Shown one piece after another: positions 1-8,428 of a stretch of DNA of 64,000 bases. Both the position numbers and the translations under genes were made by a program. The notes below the pieces were generated by a model. That model was not told the origin of the DNA. It did no database searches and saw only the letters and a program-made list of their open reading frames with translations. This stretch comes from an uncultured Lachnospiraceae bacterium (GTDB taxonomy: Bacteria > Bacillota > Clostridia > Lachnospirales > Lachnospiraceae), in assembly GCA_947630925.1 (NCBI GenBank), contig CANRJM010000001.1:1-64000 (forward strand), given 5' to 3'. Numbering within the stretch: the stretch's first letter is position 1; every line of letters starts with the position of its first letter.

Positions 1-83
1 AAATATCTGCAATTTTCAAGGTTCATTCGAGCCTTTTTTCTTTTGACTCGTTTTTTCATGGATCACTTGACACTATCCATAAT

Positions 84-1094
84 TTATGGATTGCATAATT
101 TTGCTACCATATTTGGCCAATTCGTTGTTGGACGTGATGGCTCTAAATTAAATTTACTTTTATAGAATGCAAAATACCAATGACACTCATACTGATCCTT
201 CATACTTGTAGTATTTTTCCATTTCTTACTACTGCTAAATTTTGACTTTACAGCACTCCAACTATATTTTCTCATCGAAGATGAACCTGTTATCATACTC
301 ATTCTCAGCGTCGCATTAGGCTTTAATGATAAACTCACAACACCATTCCTTGTTATCCATTTTCCTGATTTAAAGCACGACTTAAATGAAATTACAGGAT
401 CTGCAACTATTGGATATTTAACATTTCTTCCTATATGCTTCACATGCTGTATAATTTTATCTCCATTTATTTCATAATATGTCTCAACCTCATTACCATC
501 TGCATCCTTAGCCCATGGTATTCCAATTGCTCCAATTATTGTATCCGCATCCCTCATTATCAATATTGAACCATCCATTTTATTATCATTGTATTCATCT
601 TTTGAGAATTCAAGATAGGAACCCTGCGGTAAATCCAATTCCACCTGAAAAGATTCCTCTTCACAATTTTTATCAATAATAAAACAATTTCTTAATCCTC
701 CATCAAAAACCTCAGTTGTAATAAAATAATCTTCTAAATCATTCTCCATTACAATAACATCGTCAATTTCTTGGGTAGAGTCATCGTCTGCATCAATTTC
801 ATAACTTACACCTACTTCTACACTGTTATCAACACTTGATACAAATTCTATTTCATTGTTCTCACTCATTGTTACAGTCTGATTATCTAATTCGGCAATA
901 TATTCTCCATAATCATTTGTAATATTCTCGCATGGAATTTCCAATTCTGCTACATTTTTTAATGTTTCTACCGCCTTATAAGCAGATAATTCCTTATTTT
1001 CTTGTGTAGTTATTGCACCTACTTTTGTTGTTCCTATAGATACCGTCAATATTACCGATGCAAGTGCTATTATTCCAAACTTTCTTTTTATCAT
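84..1094 (-). CDS. Secreted protein with signal peptide and DUF2599-like C-terminus
   Basis: N-terminal signal peptide (MIKRKFGIIALASVILTVSIGTTKVGA). C-terminus MKDQYECHWYFAFYKSKFNLEPSRPTTNWPNMVAKLCNP resembles the DUF2599 pattern (DQxxCH...K..(W/F)NLEP.RP...CNP). Confidence 0.7.
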   Translation of the reverse strand: MIKRKFGIIALASVILTVSIGTTKVGAITTQENKELSAYKAVETLKNVAELEIPCENITNDYGEYIAELDNQTVTMSENNEIEFVSSVDNSVEVGVSYEIDADDDSTQEIDDVIVMENDLEDYFITTEVFDGGLRNCFIIDKNCEEESFQVELDLPQGSYLEFSKDEYNDNKMDGSILIMRDADTIIGAIGIPWAKDADGNEVETYYEINGDKIIQHVKHIGRNVKYPIVADPVISFKSCFKSGKWITRNGVVSLSLKPNATLRMSMITGSSSMRKYSWSAVKSKFSSSKKWKNTTSMKDQYECHWYFAFYKSKFNLEPSRPTTNWPNMVAKLCNP

Positions 1095-1240
1095 TTAAAA
1101 TTTCCTCCATTTTATTAATTTGAGCTAAGCTCTTTCTGAAAGTGACGTTTTTCGGGTCTTGAGTTAGTCTTCGCTAATCTTTGTTGATATTACCTATCTT
1201 TTTCCTGTTTGTCAATGTTTTTTCAAAATTTTACCAATTT

Positions 1241-1327
1241 TTATATAAAGCCATTATATGTATATTTCTTCATAAAAGTTGGATTGTTCATTAAATAGTT
1301 ACGAATTCCTCTTTGTTTTACTGCCAT
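1241..1327 (-). CDS. Putative 28-aa microprotein MAVKQRGIRNYLMNNPTFMKKYTYNGFI
   Basis: Open frame read by hand on the minus strand, preceded by AGGAGGATAAAA-ATG. Not in the supplied ORF track because of its length. Confidence 0.45.
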   Translation of the reverse strand: MAVKQRGIRNYLMNNPTFMKKYTYNGFI

Positions 1328-1466
1328 TTTTATCCTCCTGCGTCTTTATGTATTTTTTTATAGAAATAATATCATATTTCATAAAGAGTATTAGCGGAAG
1401 CGCCAACAGATGACAAGTGCTAATAGTGCTTTTCAGCTCCGTCTTGAAAAAAAGAGATAGGAACGA

Positions 1467-1495
1467 TTGCCATTTATGGGAAAATATTGTATGAT
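1467..1495 (+). promoter_or_regulatory. Putative sigma-A promoter (TTGCCA-N17-TATGAT) upstream of fapA-like gene
   Basis: TTGCCA at 1467-1472, TATGAT at 1490-1495, 17-nt spacer. Confidence 0.55.
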
Positions 1496-1514
1496 AAAAG
1501 AATGAGGGGAACAC

Positions 1515-1552
1515 AAAAATAATTAGGCTATGGTTATAGTCTAATTATTTTT
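1515..1552 (+). terminator. Hairpin with U-tract in the 5' leader (possible attenuator or bidirectional terminator)
   Basis: AAAAATAATTAGGCTAT-GGTT-ATAGTCTAATTATTTTT, 17-bp arms with one G-U pair, followed by C and AT-rich DNA. Confidence 0.65.
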
Positions 1553-1599
1553 CTATATATGTTATTTATCAGGAAATAAAAATAGGTCGAGGTAGAAGT

Positions 1600-3780
1600 A
1601 TGACATACGAAAAGGAGTTGCCTATCCCAAATGATAGGTTTGATTCAGATCAGACAATGGAAATCAATATGGGAATTGCGGACGGATTGGATGTATCTGT
1701 CTATGCAGATCCCCAGTATATGGCAATTCAGATGCGTCAGATCCGTCTTGGCATGCAGGAAGGGCTGGATGTCAGCGTCTATGCAAAACCGGAGTACGAT
1801 TGGTTCCAGATGGAAGAAATACGCAAGGGAATGCTTCAAAAGATTAACTATATGATCTATGCGATGCCATCTGTGGAATACCGGACGATGCGCCAGATTC
1901 GTCTTGGACTGCAGGATGGGCTGGACCTTTCTTCTTACATTAAATTAGATGCGGGCATCTTGTGTGAGTTGAGAAAAGCGCTGCTGAGCAGAGCCAATAT
2001 CATATCGTATATAAAAAAAGGATATCAGGTTGAACAACTGCGTGAAATCCGGCGGGCGATAGAAAAAAAACTGGATATTTCTAAATATCTGATTAAGGAG
2101 TTTCGGGGAGCAGCCATTCGCGAAATCTGTCAAGGGTTGGAAGACGGATTGGATCCCGCGATTTATGCTAAAATTGATTTTAGTTGGCGGCAGATGCGGG
2201 AGATTCGTCTCGGACTGGAAAAAAGGCTGAATGTAGAGATTTATGCGAATCCGTTATTTGACTGGAAGCAGATGAGGGAAATCCGTCTCGGGCTGGAAGC
2301 AGGCATTGACGTATCTTCCTACCGCAGTTTTATGTATACTGCTGCAGATATGAAAAGGATGCGCGAAGAGATTGTTTCTTCCTTTTTGGAGGGGATTCTT
2401 TCTCCGACAAAAGTAGAAACAGATTATGAAAGGTTTTCTATATTTACCAGTGCCGACCAGATGGAATCCATGATTGAGATAAAATGTTCTGAGTCGGAAA
2501 CGGTATCCAGAGAAGAAGTAATGCATGCGCTGGAAAGACAGGGGATTACATATGGCATTCTGGAAGAAGCCGTTGACGAGCTTTTGGAAAAGAAGCGGTA
2601 CAATGTTTCCGTTGTCATTGCCAAAGGAAAGCTTCCGACGAAGGGGGAAGATGGTTGGTATGAGTTTTTCTTTCATACAGAGAATAAGAAAAAGCCTAAT
2701 ATCCTGCCTGACGGTTCGGCAGATTATAAGAATATTCAATGGTTTGAAATGGTAGAAAAGGGTCAGAAGATTGCGGTTTATCATTCCGCGCAATCCGGGG
2801 AAGATGGTTATACGGTTACCGGGAAAAAGCTGCCGGCATTGTATGGACAGGAAAAGAATGTCTTAACAGGCGAGGGCTTTGAACTGCAGCCGGATCGGAA
2901 GACATATGTTGCGGCGGTGGATGGAAGGATAGAATTACTGGGAGAGAATCAAATTTATATCAGTAAAATGCTTGTATTGGATGAGGTGACGGCTACAAGT
3001 GGAAATATTGATTTCGACGGATGTATTTATGTAAAGGGAAATGTTGGCGCCGGCTCTGTAATCAAGGCGAGCCAGGATATTGTTATTTATGGCTTTGTCG
3101 AAGCCGCGACCATTCAATGCGAGGGCGACATAGTTATAGGTTCGGGCGCCAATGGCGGTGGCGAAGGTTTGATTAAAGCAGGCGGACGGATCAATGGGCA
3201 GTTCTTTGAGGCAATTCATGTAATATCAGGCGAGAATATCTATGCAAACTATTGTCTGAACTGCCTGCTGCAGGCAGGAGATTCCATTATGATCAATGGG
3301 AAAAAGGGAATGCTTGCAGGGGGATATGCACAGGCTGCATTCCAGTTAAAAGTGCATCAGCTTGGAAATCATATCGGCATAGAAACGAATGTTCAGTTGG
3401 GGATAGACAGTGTGGTTTTACAAAAAAAAGCCGCGTTGGAATCGCAGTTGGAGGAAGAACATAAGGAACTGAGCATTTTAGGAAATGCTTATATCAGATA
3501 TCAGAAAAAATATCCGCCGGAAATCAGAAATACGATGGAGATTTATATTAAGGTAGAGCAGGCAATTTATACAATAGAAGAGGAAATAAAAAATCTGCAG
3601 GAACAACTAAAGGAGATCGAGGAAATAGTAATTAAAATGCAGGGAGCTAAAGCAGTGGTGGAAGGCGAGTTGTATGAAGGAACAACCATATATCTTCATA
3701 ATAATAAATGGAAAGCATTTCAGGTAAGAAACGTAGAAGTGGTTTGCAAAAATGGAAGAGTTGTCGTACATTCCATGTAG
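1600..3780 (+). CDS. FapA/DUF342 family protein with N-terminal ~26-aa repeats
   Basis: C-terminal FapA-like region (DGRIELLGENQIYISKMLVLDEVTATSGNIDFDGCIYVKGNVGAGSVIKASQDIVIYGFVEAATIQCEGDIVIGSGANGGGEGLIKAGGRINGQFF). Repeated MREIRLGLExGLDVSxYA motif at the N-terminus. Confidence 0.85.
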   Translation: MTYEKELPIPNDRFDSDQTMEINMGIADGLDVSVYADPQYMAIQMRQIRLGMQEGLDVSVYAKPEYDWFQMEEIRKGMLQKINYMIYAMPSVEYRTMRQIRLGLQDGLDLSSYIKLDAGILCELRKALLSRANIISYIKKGYQVEQLREIRRAIEKKLDISKYLIKEFRGAAIREICQGLEDGLDPAIYAKIDFSWRQMREIRLGLEKRLNVEIYANPLFDWKQMREIRLGLEAGIDVSSYRSFMYTAADMKRMREEIVSSFLEGILSPTKVETDYERFSIFTSADQMESMIEIKCSESETVSREEVMHALERQGITYGILEEAVDELLEKKRYNVSVVIAKGKLPTKGEDGWYEFFFHTENKKKPNILPDGSADYKNIQWFEMVEKGQKIAVYHSAQSGEDGYTVTGKKLPALYGQEKNVLTGEGFELQPDRKTYVAAVDGRIELLGENQIYISKMLVLDEVTATSGNIDFDGCIYVKGNVGAGSVIKASQDIVIYGFVEAATIQCEGDIVIGSGANGGGEGLIKAGGRINGQFFEAIHVISGENIYANYCLNCLLQAGDSIMINGKKGMLAGGYAQAAFQLKVHQLGNHIGIETNVQLGIDSVVLQKKAALESQLEEEHKELSILGNAYIRYQKKYPPEIRNTMEIYIKVEQAIYTIEEEIKNLQEQLKEIEEIVIKMQGAKAVVEGELYEGTTIYLHNNKWKAFQVRNVEVVCKNGRVVVHSM
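1657..2345 (+). repeat. About nine degenerate ~26-aa coding repeats (QMREIRLGLEKGLDVSIYAxPxFDWK)
   Basis: Direct reading of the translation; clearest copies MRQIRLGMQEGLDVSVYAKPEYDWFQ, MREIRLGLEKRLNVEIYANPLFDWKQ, MREIRLGLEAGIDVSSY. Confidence 0.85.
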
Positions 3781-3800
3781 AGAAAAAGAAAGGAATAAGT

Positions 3801-4889
3801 ATGGAAAACATAATTTTAGTGGTAGATGACGTAGAGATAAACAGAGAAATGTTAGCGAATTTTCTAGAGTCGGAATATCATATTGTGACAGCAGAAAATG
3901 GCGAGGAGGCGCTGAAAGAGATCCGGAATCAAAAAGAGAACATTGAAGCAATCCTTCTGGACATACAGATGCCTGTTAAGGACGGATTCAGCGTGATTCA
4001 TGAAATGCAGGAGATGTCTTTGATGGATAAAATCCCGATTTTAATTATCAGTGCAGAACATTCTGTTGAAATTGAAAACAAATGTTTTGAGATGGGAGTA
4101 TCCGACTTTATCCATAAGCCCTTTGAGCCGTCCCTGGTTAAGCAGCGGGTAAAAAATATCGTAGAATTGTTTCGGTATAAAAAATCTTTAGAGGAAAAGG
4201 TTGGTAAGCAGACAGCAGCCCTGCGGAAGCAGTATCGGCTATTACAGCTTCAAGCGGCTAAGCTCAAGGAAAGCAATGAAAAGATCATAGATATTTTAGG
4301 TAATGTGGTTGAATACAGAAATCTGGAAAGCGGTGAACATATTAAACGGGTAAAAGGATTTACTCAAATTTTGGCAAATTCCCTTATGAAGGAATATCCG
4401 GAATATGGTCTTACGGATGAGCGGATTGAGATTATTGTTGCTGCCAGTTCATTGCACGATATTGGGAAAATTGCCATTCCGGACAGCATTCTCTTAAAAC
4501 CGGCAAGGCTGACAGATGATGAGTTCGAATATATGAAGTCGCATACAACCAGGGGGTGTGATATCATTAACCAGATCAAAGGGATTTGGGATGAGGGATA
4601 TCGTAAAACAAGCTATGAGATTTGCCGCCATCACCATGAGCGTTATGATGGAAAGGGATATCCGGATGGGCTTTCCGGGGAAGAAATCCCAATATCCGCA
4701 CAGATAGTTTCTATAGCGGATGTGTATGATGCTTTGGTGTGTGAACGTGTTTATAAAGATGCATTTTCGCCGGAAAAGGCGTTTCATATGATTGTTTCAG
4801 GAGAATGCGGTGTATTTTCTCCCAAATTGCTGGAGTGTTTCCGTAAAGTCAGAAAAGACTTTGAAGAACTGATTGCAAAAACGCAATAG
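3801..4889 (+). CDS. Response regulator with REC and HD-GYP domains (c-di-GMP phosphodiesterase-like)
   Basis: REC: ILVVDDVEINREML..ILLDIQMPVKDGF..KPF. HD-GYP: ASSLHDIGKIAIPD...RHHHERYDGKGYPDGLSGEEIP. Start chosen at ATG 3801. Confidence 0.93.
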   Translation: MENIILVVDDVEINREMLANFLESEYHIVTAENGEEALKEIRNQKENIEAILLDIQMPVKDGFSVIHEMQEMSLMDKIPILIISAEHSVEIENKCFEMGVSDFIHKPFEPSLVKQRVKNIVELFRYKKSLEEKVGKQTAALRKQYRLLQLQAAKLKESNEKIIDILGNVVEYRNLESGEHIKRVKGFTQILANSLMKEYPEYGLTDERIEIIVAASSLHDIGKIAIPDSILLKPARLTDDEFEYMKSHTTRGCDIINQIKGIWDEGYRKTSYEICRHHHERYDGKGYPDGLSGEEIPISAQIVSIADVYDALVCERVYKDAFSPEKAFHMIVSGECGVFSPKLLECFRKVRKDFEELIAKTQ

Positions 4890-4913
4890 GAAAAACAAAA
4901 GGAGTGATATCTT

Positions 4914-5936
4914 ATGCATATGACAGATGCACTGGTTGCGCCGGCGGTGGCCGGGACGATGTATGCCTGCTCCATTGCGGCGTTAGGTTTGTCTGTCAGA
5001 CGGATCCGTCTGGAGGAGGATCAAAAGAAAATACCGGTAATGGGAGTGATGGGCGCTTTTGTCTTTGCGGCGCAGATGATTAATTTTACGATACCGGGAA
5101 CCGGTTCGTCCGGTCATTTATGCGGAGGTATGCTGTTGTCAGCGTTGTTAGGGCCTTCGGCAGGCTTTCTGACCTTGTGCTGCGTGCTTCTCGTCCAATG
5201 CTTTCTTTTTGCGGACGGAGGCCTTCTGGCGTTGGGGTGCAATATCTGGAACATGGCGTTTTATGGCTGTTTTGTCGGTGGTATGCTTATTTGGAGGCAG
5301 ATGATGAAAAGAGGCATGTCAAGGAAAAAGATTCTGGCTGCTTCGTTATTGGGCAGCATTCTGACACTACAGCTTGGCGCTTTTAGTATTACGTTGCAGA
5401 CTCTGGCATCCGGCATTACAGAACTTCCGTTTATGGTCTTTTTATCGGTCATGCAGCCGATTCATCTGGCGATTGGCATAGTAGAGGGATTGATTACGGC
5501 GGCGGTCCTGCTTTTTCTATATGAAGCGCGTCCAGAGCTGCTTTGGGGATATCAGGAGTTTACGCGGGAAACCGTCGGGGGAAAACTAACTTTCCGGAAA
5601 ACCATTGTAATCATAGCAGTTGCAGCGGTAATCCTGAGCGGCGGCATTTCTTTGCTGGCATCTTCTGATCCGGACGGCTTGGAGTGGTCAATGGAACAGG
5701 TTTTTGGAGCCGCAGAAATAAAACCTTCCGGATTTCCGCTTTACCAGGCGGCGCAGAAATTGCAGGAGAAAACAGCGCTCTTACCGGATTATGCATGGAA
5801 AAACAGTCATTCTATATTCGAGACTTCTTTTTCGGGGATAGTGGGAGTATTCGTTGTTCTTATATTATGTGCAGGCTGTTGTTATCTGCTTCGTTTCATG
5901 CGGAGGAAAAGAGACCGCGGCAGCGATGGAGGATGA
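4914..5936 (+). CDS. cbiM: ECF-type Ni/Co transporter CbiM/NikM with fused CbiN/NikN-like C-terminus
   Basis: MHMTDALVAPAVAGTMYACSIAALG N-terminus with the metal-binding MH; GSSGHLCGG; C-terminal SSDPDGLEWS (PDGLE motif) and an extra TM helix. Confidence 0.9.
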   Translation: MHMTDALVAPAVAGTMYACSIAALGLSVRRIRLEEDQKKIPVMGVMGAFVFAAQMINFTIPGTGSSGHLCGGMLLSALLGPSAGFLTLCCVLLVQCFLFADGGLLALGCNIWNMAFYGCFVGGMLIWRQMMKRGMSRKKILAASLLGSILTLQLGAFSITLQTLASGITELPFMVFLSVMQPIHLAIGIVEGLITAAVLLFLYEARPELLWGYQEFTRETVGGKLTFRKTIVIIAVAAVILSGGISLLASSDPDGLEWSMEQVFGAAEIKPSGFPLYQAAQKLQEKTALLPDYAWKNSHSIFETSFSGIVGVFVVLILCAGCCYLLRFMRRKRDRGSDGG

Positions 5937-6738
5937 AATGGATAAAATGCAGCGGGCGGTCCGTGATATTCATATAACGGATGCTTATCATATTCCAAAG
6001 AGCGGGAAAGCGGAGGTGCATCCGCTTTCCCGTCTGTTAGTGACAATTCTATATATTTTCATTGTTGTATCTTTTTCCAAATATGAAATTGCCGGTGTTT
6101 TGGGAATGGCTGTATATCTGGTTGTCATGGGAATATGGTATGAGATTTCATGGATAGAGTGTATTCGAAAAATTTGGATGATTCTTTTGCCGGTCAGTCT
6201 CGTGGGGATTGCCAATCCATTTTTTGACAGAGCGGCATTCTTTCAGATTGGCGGTATTACCATTATAAGTGGTATGATATCTCTTCTGACATTGCTGCTA
6301 AAGGGGATATTCTGTGTCCTGGCATCCTATTGTCTGATTGTCACAACCGGATTTTCTAAAATTTGTTATGCATTACGTTGTTTCCATCTTCCGAAGGAAT
6401 TGATTACCATGTTGTTATTGATGGAACGTTATCTCGTGATTTTTTTAAAAGAACTGGAGAGAATGCTGCAGGCATACAAAGTGCGGGCTCCCCGGCAAAA
6501 GGGGATTCATATCAAAACATGGGGCGCATTTGTTGGTCAGCTTTTCCTTCGGACGATTGACCGTGCAGATATTGTCTATGACAGCATGCTGCTCCGCGGA
6601 TATACCGGCGGGTTTGTGGGAGCAGCTCCTGTCTTTTCGTGGAAAAGCAGTATTTTATATGTCGTAATATGGGTTGGCGTTCTTGTGAGCTTTCGTCTGT
6701 ATCCTGTTTTTTCAATGATAGGGAAGCTTTTTCTTTGA
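5926..6738 (+). CDS. cbiQ: ECF transporter T component CbiQ
   Basis: Polytopic; conserved coupling-helix regions ERMLQAYKVRAPRQ and DSMLLRGYTGG; located between cbiM and cbiO. Confidence 0.88.
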   Translation: MEDEMDKMQRAVRDIHITDAYHIPKSGKAEVHPLSRLLVTILYIFIVVSFSKYEIAGVLGMAVYLVVMGIWYEISWIECIRKIWMILLPVSLVGIANPFFDRAAFFQIGGITIISGMISLLTLLLKGIFCVLASYCLIVTTGFSKICYALRCFHLPKELITMLLLMERYLVIFLKELERMLQAYKVRAPRQKGIHIKTWGAFVGQLFLRTIDRADIVYDSMLLRGYTGGFVGAAPVFSWKSSILYVVIWVGVLVSFRLYPVFSMIGKLFL

Positions 6739-6788
6739 CAGCAGATAATAGAAAAAATGTGATGTTTCATCAGGAAAGGAAGTCGGAA

Positions 6789-7547
6789 ATGTATGATATA
6801 GAAATTCAAAAAGTATCATTTGCCTATCCGAATGGAAGAGAAGTGCTGCATGATATTGATTTTTCGATATCGGCGGGGGAGTGCGTAGGACTGATTGGCG
6901 CCAATGGCGCTGGAAAGTCAACGCTGTTAAAGCTCTTGGTAGGTTTGGCCGGCAACTATAGAGGGAAGCTCTTTGCCGCAGGAATGCCGGTTGTGAAAAA
7001 GAATGTTGCAGAGATTCGAAAACAGGTTGGATTTGTTTTTCAGGATTCTGACAGTCAGCTTTTTTTATCTACCGTCTATGAGGATGTTGCATTCGGACCG
7101 AGAAATTATGGTCTACCGGAAGAGGAAGTGGAGAAGAGAGTACTACATGCATTAGAAAAAGTACATATTGAGGAATTGAAGGACAGACAGATTTACCGGA
7201 TGTCGGGCGGACAGAAAAAGTTAGCTTCCATAGCAACCATTTTGTCGTTGGAACCGAAGATGATACTTTTGGATGAACCTACGATTGCACTGGATCCCAA
7301 AAACAGACGGAACCTGATACAGGTGCTTCGTGAGATGAAGGGAACGAAATTGATTGCTTCTCATGATCTGGATATGATACTGGATACCTGTGCAAGGACA
7401 ATTCTTTTGTCTGACGGCAGAGTGGTAAAAGATGGCCCTGCGGAAGAAATTTTAAGCAACAGAACATTGTTAGAGGAGAATGGACTGGAACTGCCATTGA
7501 TTTTACAAAACAGGGAAGAACGGTTGATTTCCATGTATGAGATGTAA
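6789..7547 (+). CDS. cbiO: ECF transporter ATPase CbiO
   Basis: Walker A GANGAGKST, Q-loop FQDSDSQLF, signature MSGGQKK, Walker B MILLDEPT. Start at MYDIEIQKVSF (6789). Confidence 0.93.
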   Translation: MYDIEIQKVSFAYPNGREVLHDIDFSISAGECVGLIGANGAGKSTLLKLLVGLAGNYRGKLFAAGMPVVKKNVAEIRKQVGFVFQDSDSQLFLSTVYEDVAFGPRNYGLPEEEVEKRVLHALEKVHIEELKDRQIYRMSGGQKKLASIATILSLEPKMILLDEPTIALDPKNRRNLIQVLREMKGTKLIASHDLDMILDTCARTILLSDGRVVKDGPAEEILSNRTLLEENGLELPLILQNREERLISMYEM

Positions 7548-7597
7548 GCTATAGGAAACGGTATGTATTTTGCAGTGATCTGATCGTTGGTTAGTGA

Positions 7598-8380
7598 ATG
7601 GGGAGTGAAGAAGGAATGGAAGTGCGAAAGGTATTAGAGCGGGTTCAGGCGGGAACGCTTTCGGTAGAGGAAGCAGAGAAGTATTTCAGGCGGCAGGCAT
7701 TTGAGGAATTAGGTTATGCAAAGCTGGATTTGAACCGGGAAATCCGTTCCGGGTTTCCGGAAGTGATTTTTTGCAGTGGGAAGCCGGATGAATTTCTGGT
7801 ATCTATTTTCCGAAAACTTTATGAAGAAAATGGGGAAGTGCTGGGTACGCGTGCAGATGAAAGACAGTATGATCTGATTAAAAAAGAATTGCCAAATGTA
7901 GTATATGATAAGATTTCCCATATTTTAAAGATAGAAAAAGAAGGGAAAAAAAGAACAGGGAAAATAGCTGTTTGTACGGCGGGAACAGCGGATATTCCAG
8001 TGGCAGAGGAGGCTGCGCAGACAGCGGAATTTTTTGGCGCGAACGTGGAGCGGGTTTTTGATGTGGGAGTCAGTGGCCTGCACCGTCTGCTGTCAAAATT
8101 GGAGATTATACAGGAGGCGAATTGCATTGTTGCAGTAGCGGGAATGGAGGGCGCGCTTGCCAGCGTGCTGGGAGGCATGGTCAGCAGGCCGGTCATTGCA
8201 GTGCCGACGTCTGTAGGATATGGCGCGGCTATGAAGGGGCTTTCGGCGCTCTTAACTATGATAAATTCCTGCGCAAACGGAGTAGCAGTCGTTAATATTG
8301 ATAACGGTTATGGAGCCGGCTATATTGCGACGCAGATTAATCGGCTGGCGGGAGAACAGAGGCATATGGAAGGTGTTTGA
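7598..8380 (+). CDS. larB: Nickel-pincer cofactor biosynthesis protein LarB
   Basis: PurE-like C-terminus (VCTAGTADIPVAEEAAQTAEFFGANVERVFDVGVSGLHRLL...VAGMEGALASVLGGMVSRPVIAVPTSVGYGAA). Start could be 7598 or 7616. Confidence 0.92.
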   Translation: MGSEEGMEVRKVLERVQAGTLSVEEAEKYFRRQAFEELGYAKLDLNREIRSGFPEVIFCSGKPDEFLVSIFRKLYEENGEVLGTRADERQYDLIKKELPNVVYDKISHILKIEKEGKKRTGKIAVCTAGTADIPVAEEAAQTAEFFGANVERVFDVGVSGLHRLLSKLEIIQEANCIVAVAGMEGALASVLGGMVSRPVIAVPTSVGYGAAMKGLSALLTMINSCANGVAVVNIDNGYGAGYIATQINRLAGEQRHMEGV

Positions 8381-8428
8381 ACGCTTGCATTTGTCTAAAG
8401 TATTGTCAGACAGGGAGGAAGGAATACG

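Noticed and set aside
1299-1514. 71-aa minus-strand ORF listed in the track
   Set aside because: No convincing RBS or family; it overlaps, in another frame, the better-supported 28-aa ORF and a plus-strand promoter.
2254-2793. 179-aa antisense ORF inside the fapA-like gene
   Set aside because: Fully antisense to a well-supported CDS; no motif; spurious frame.
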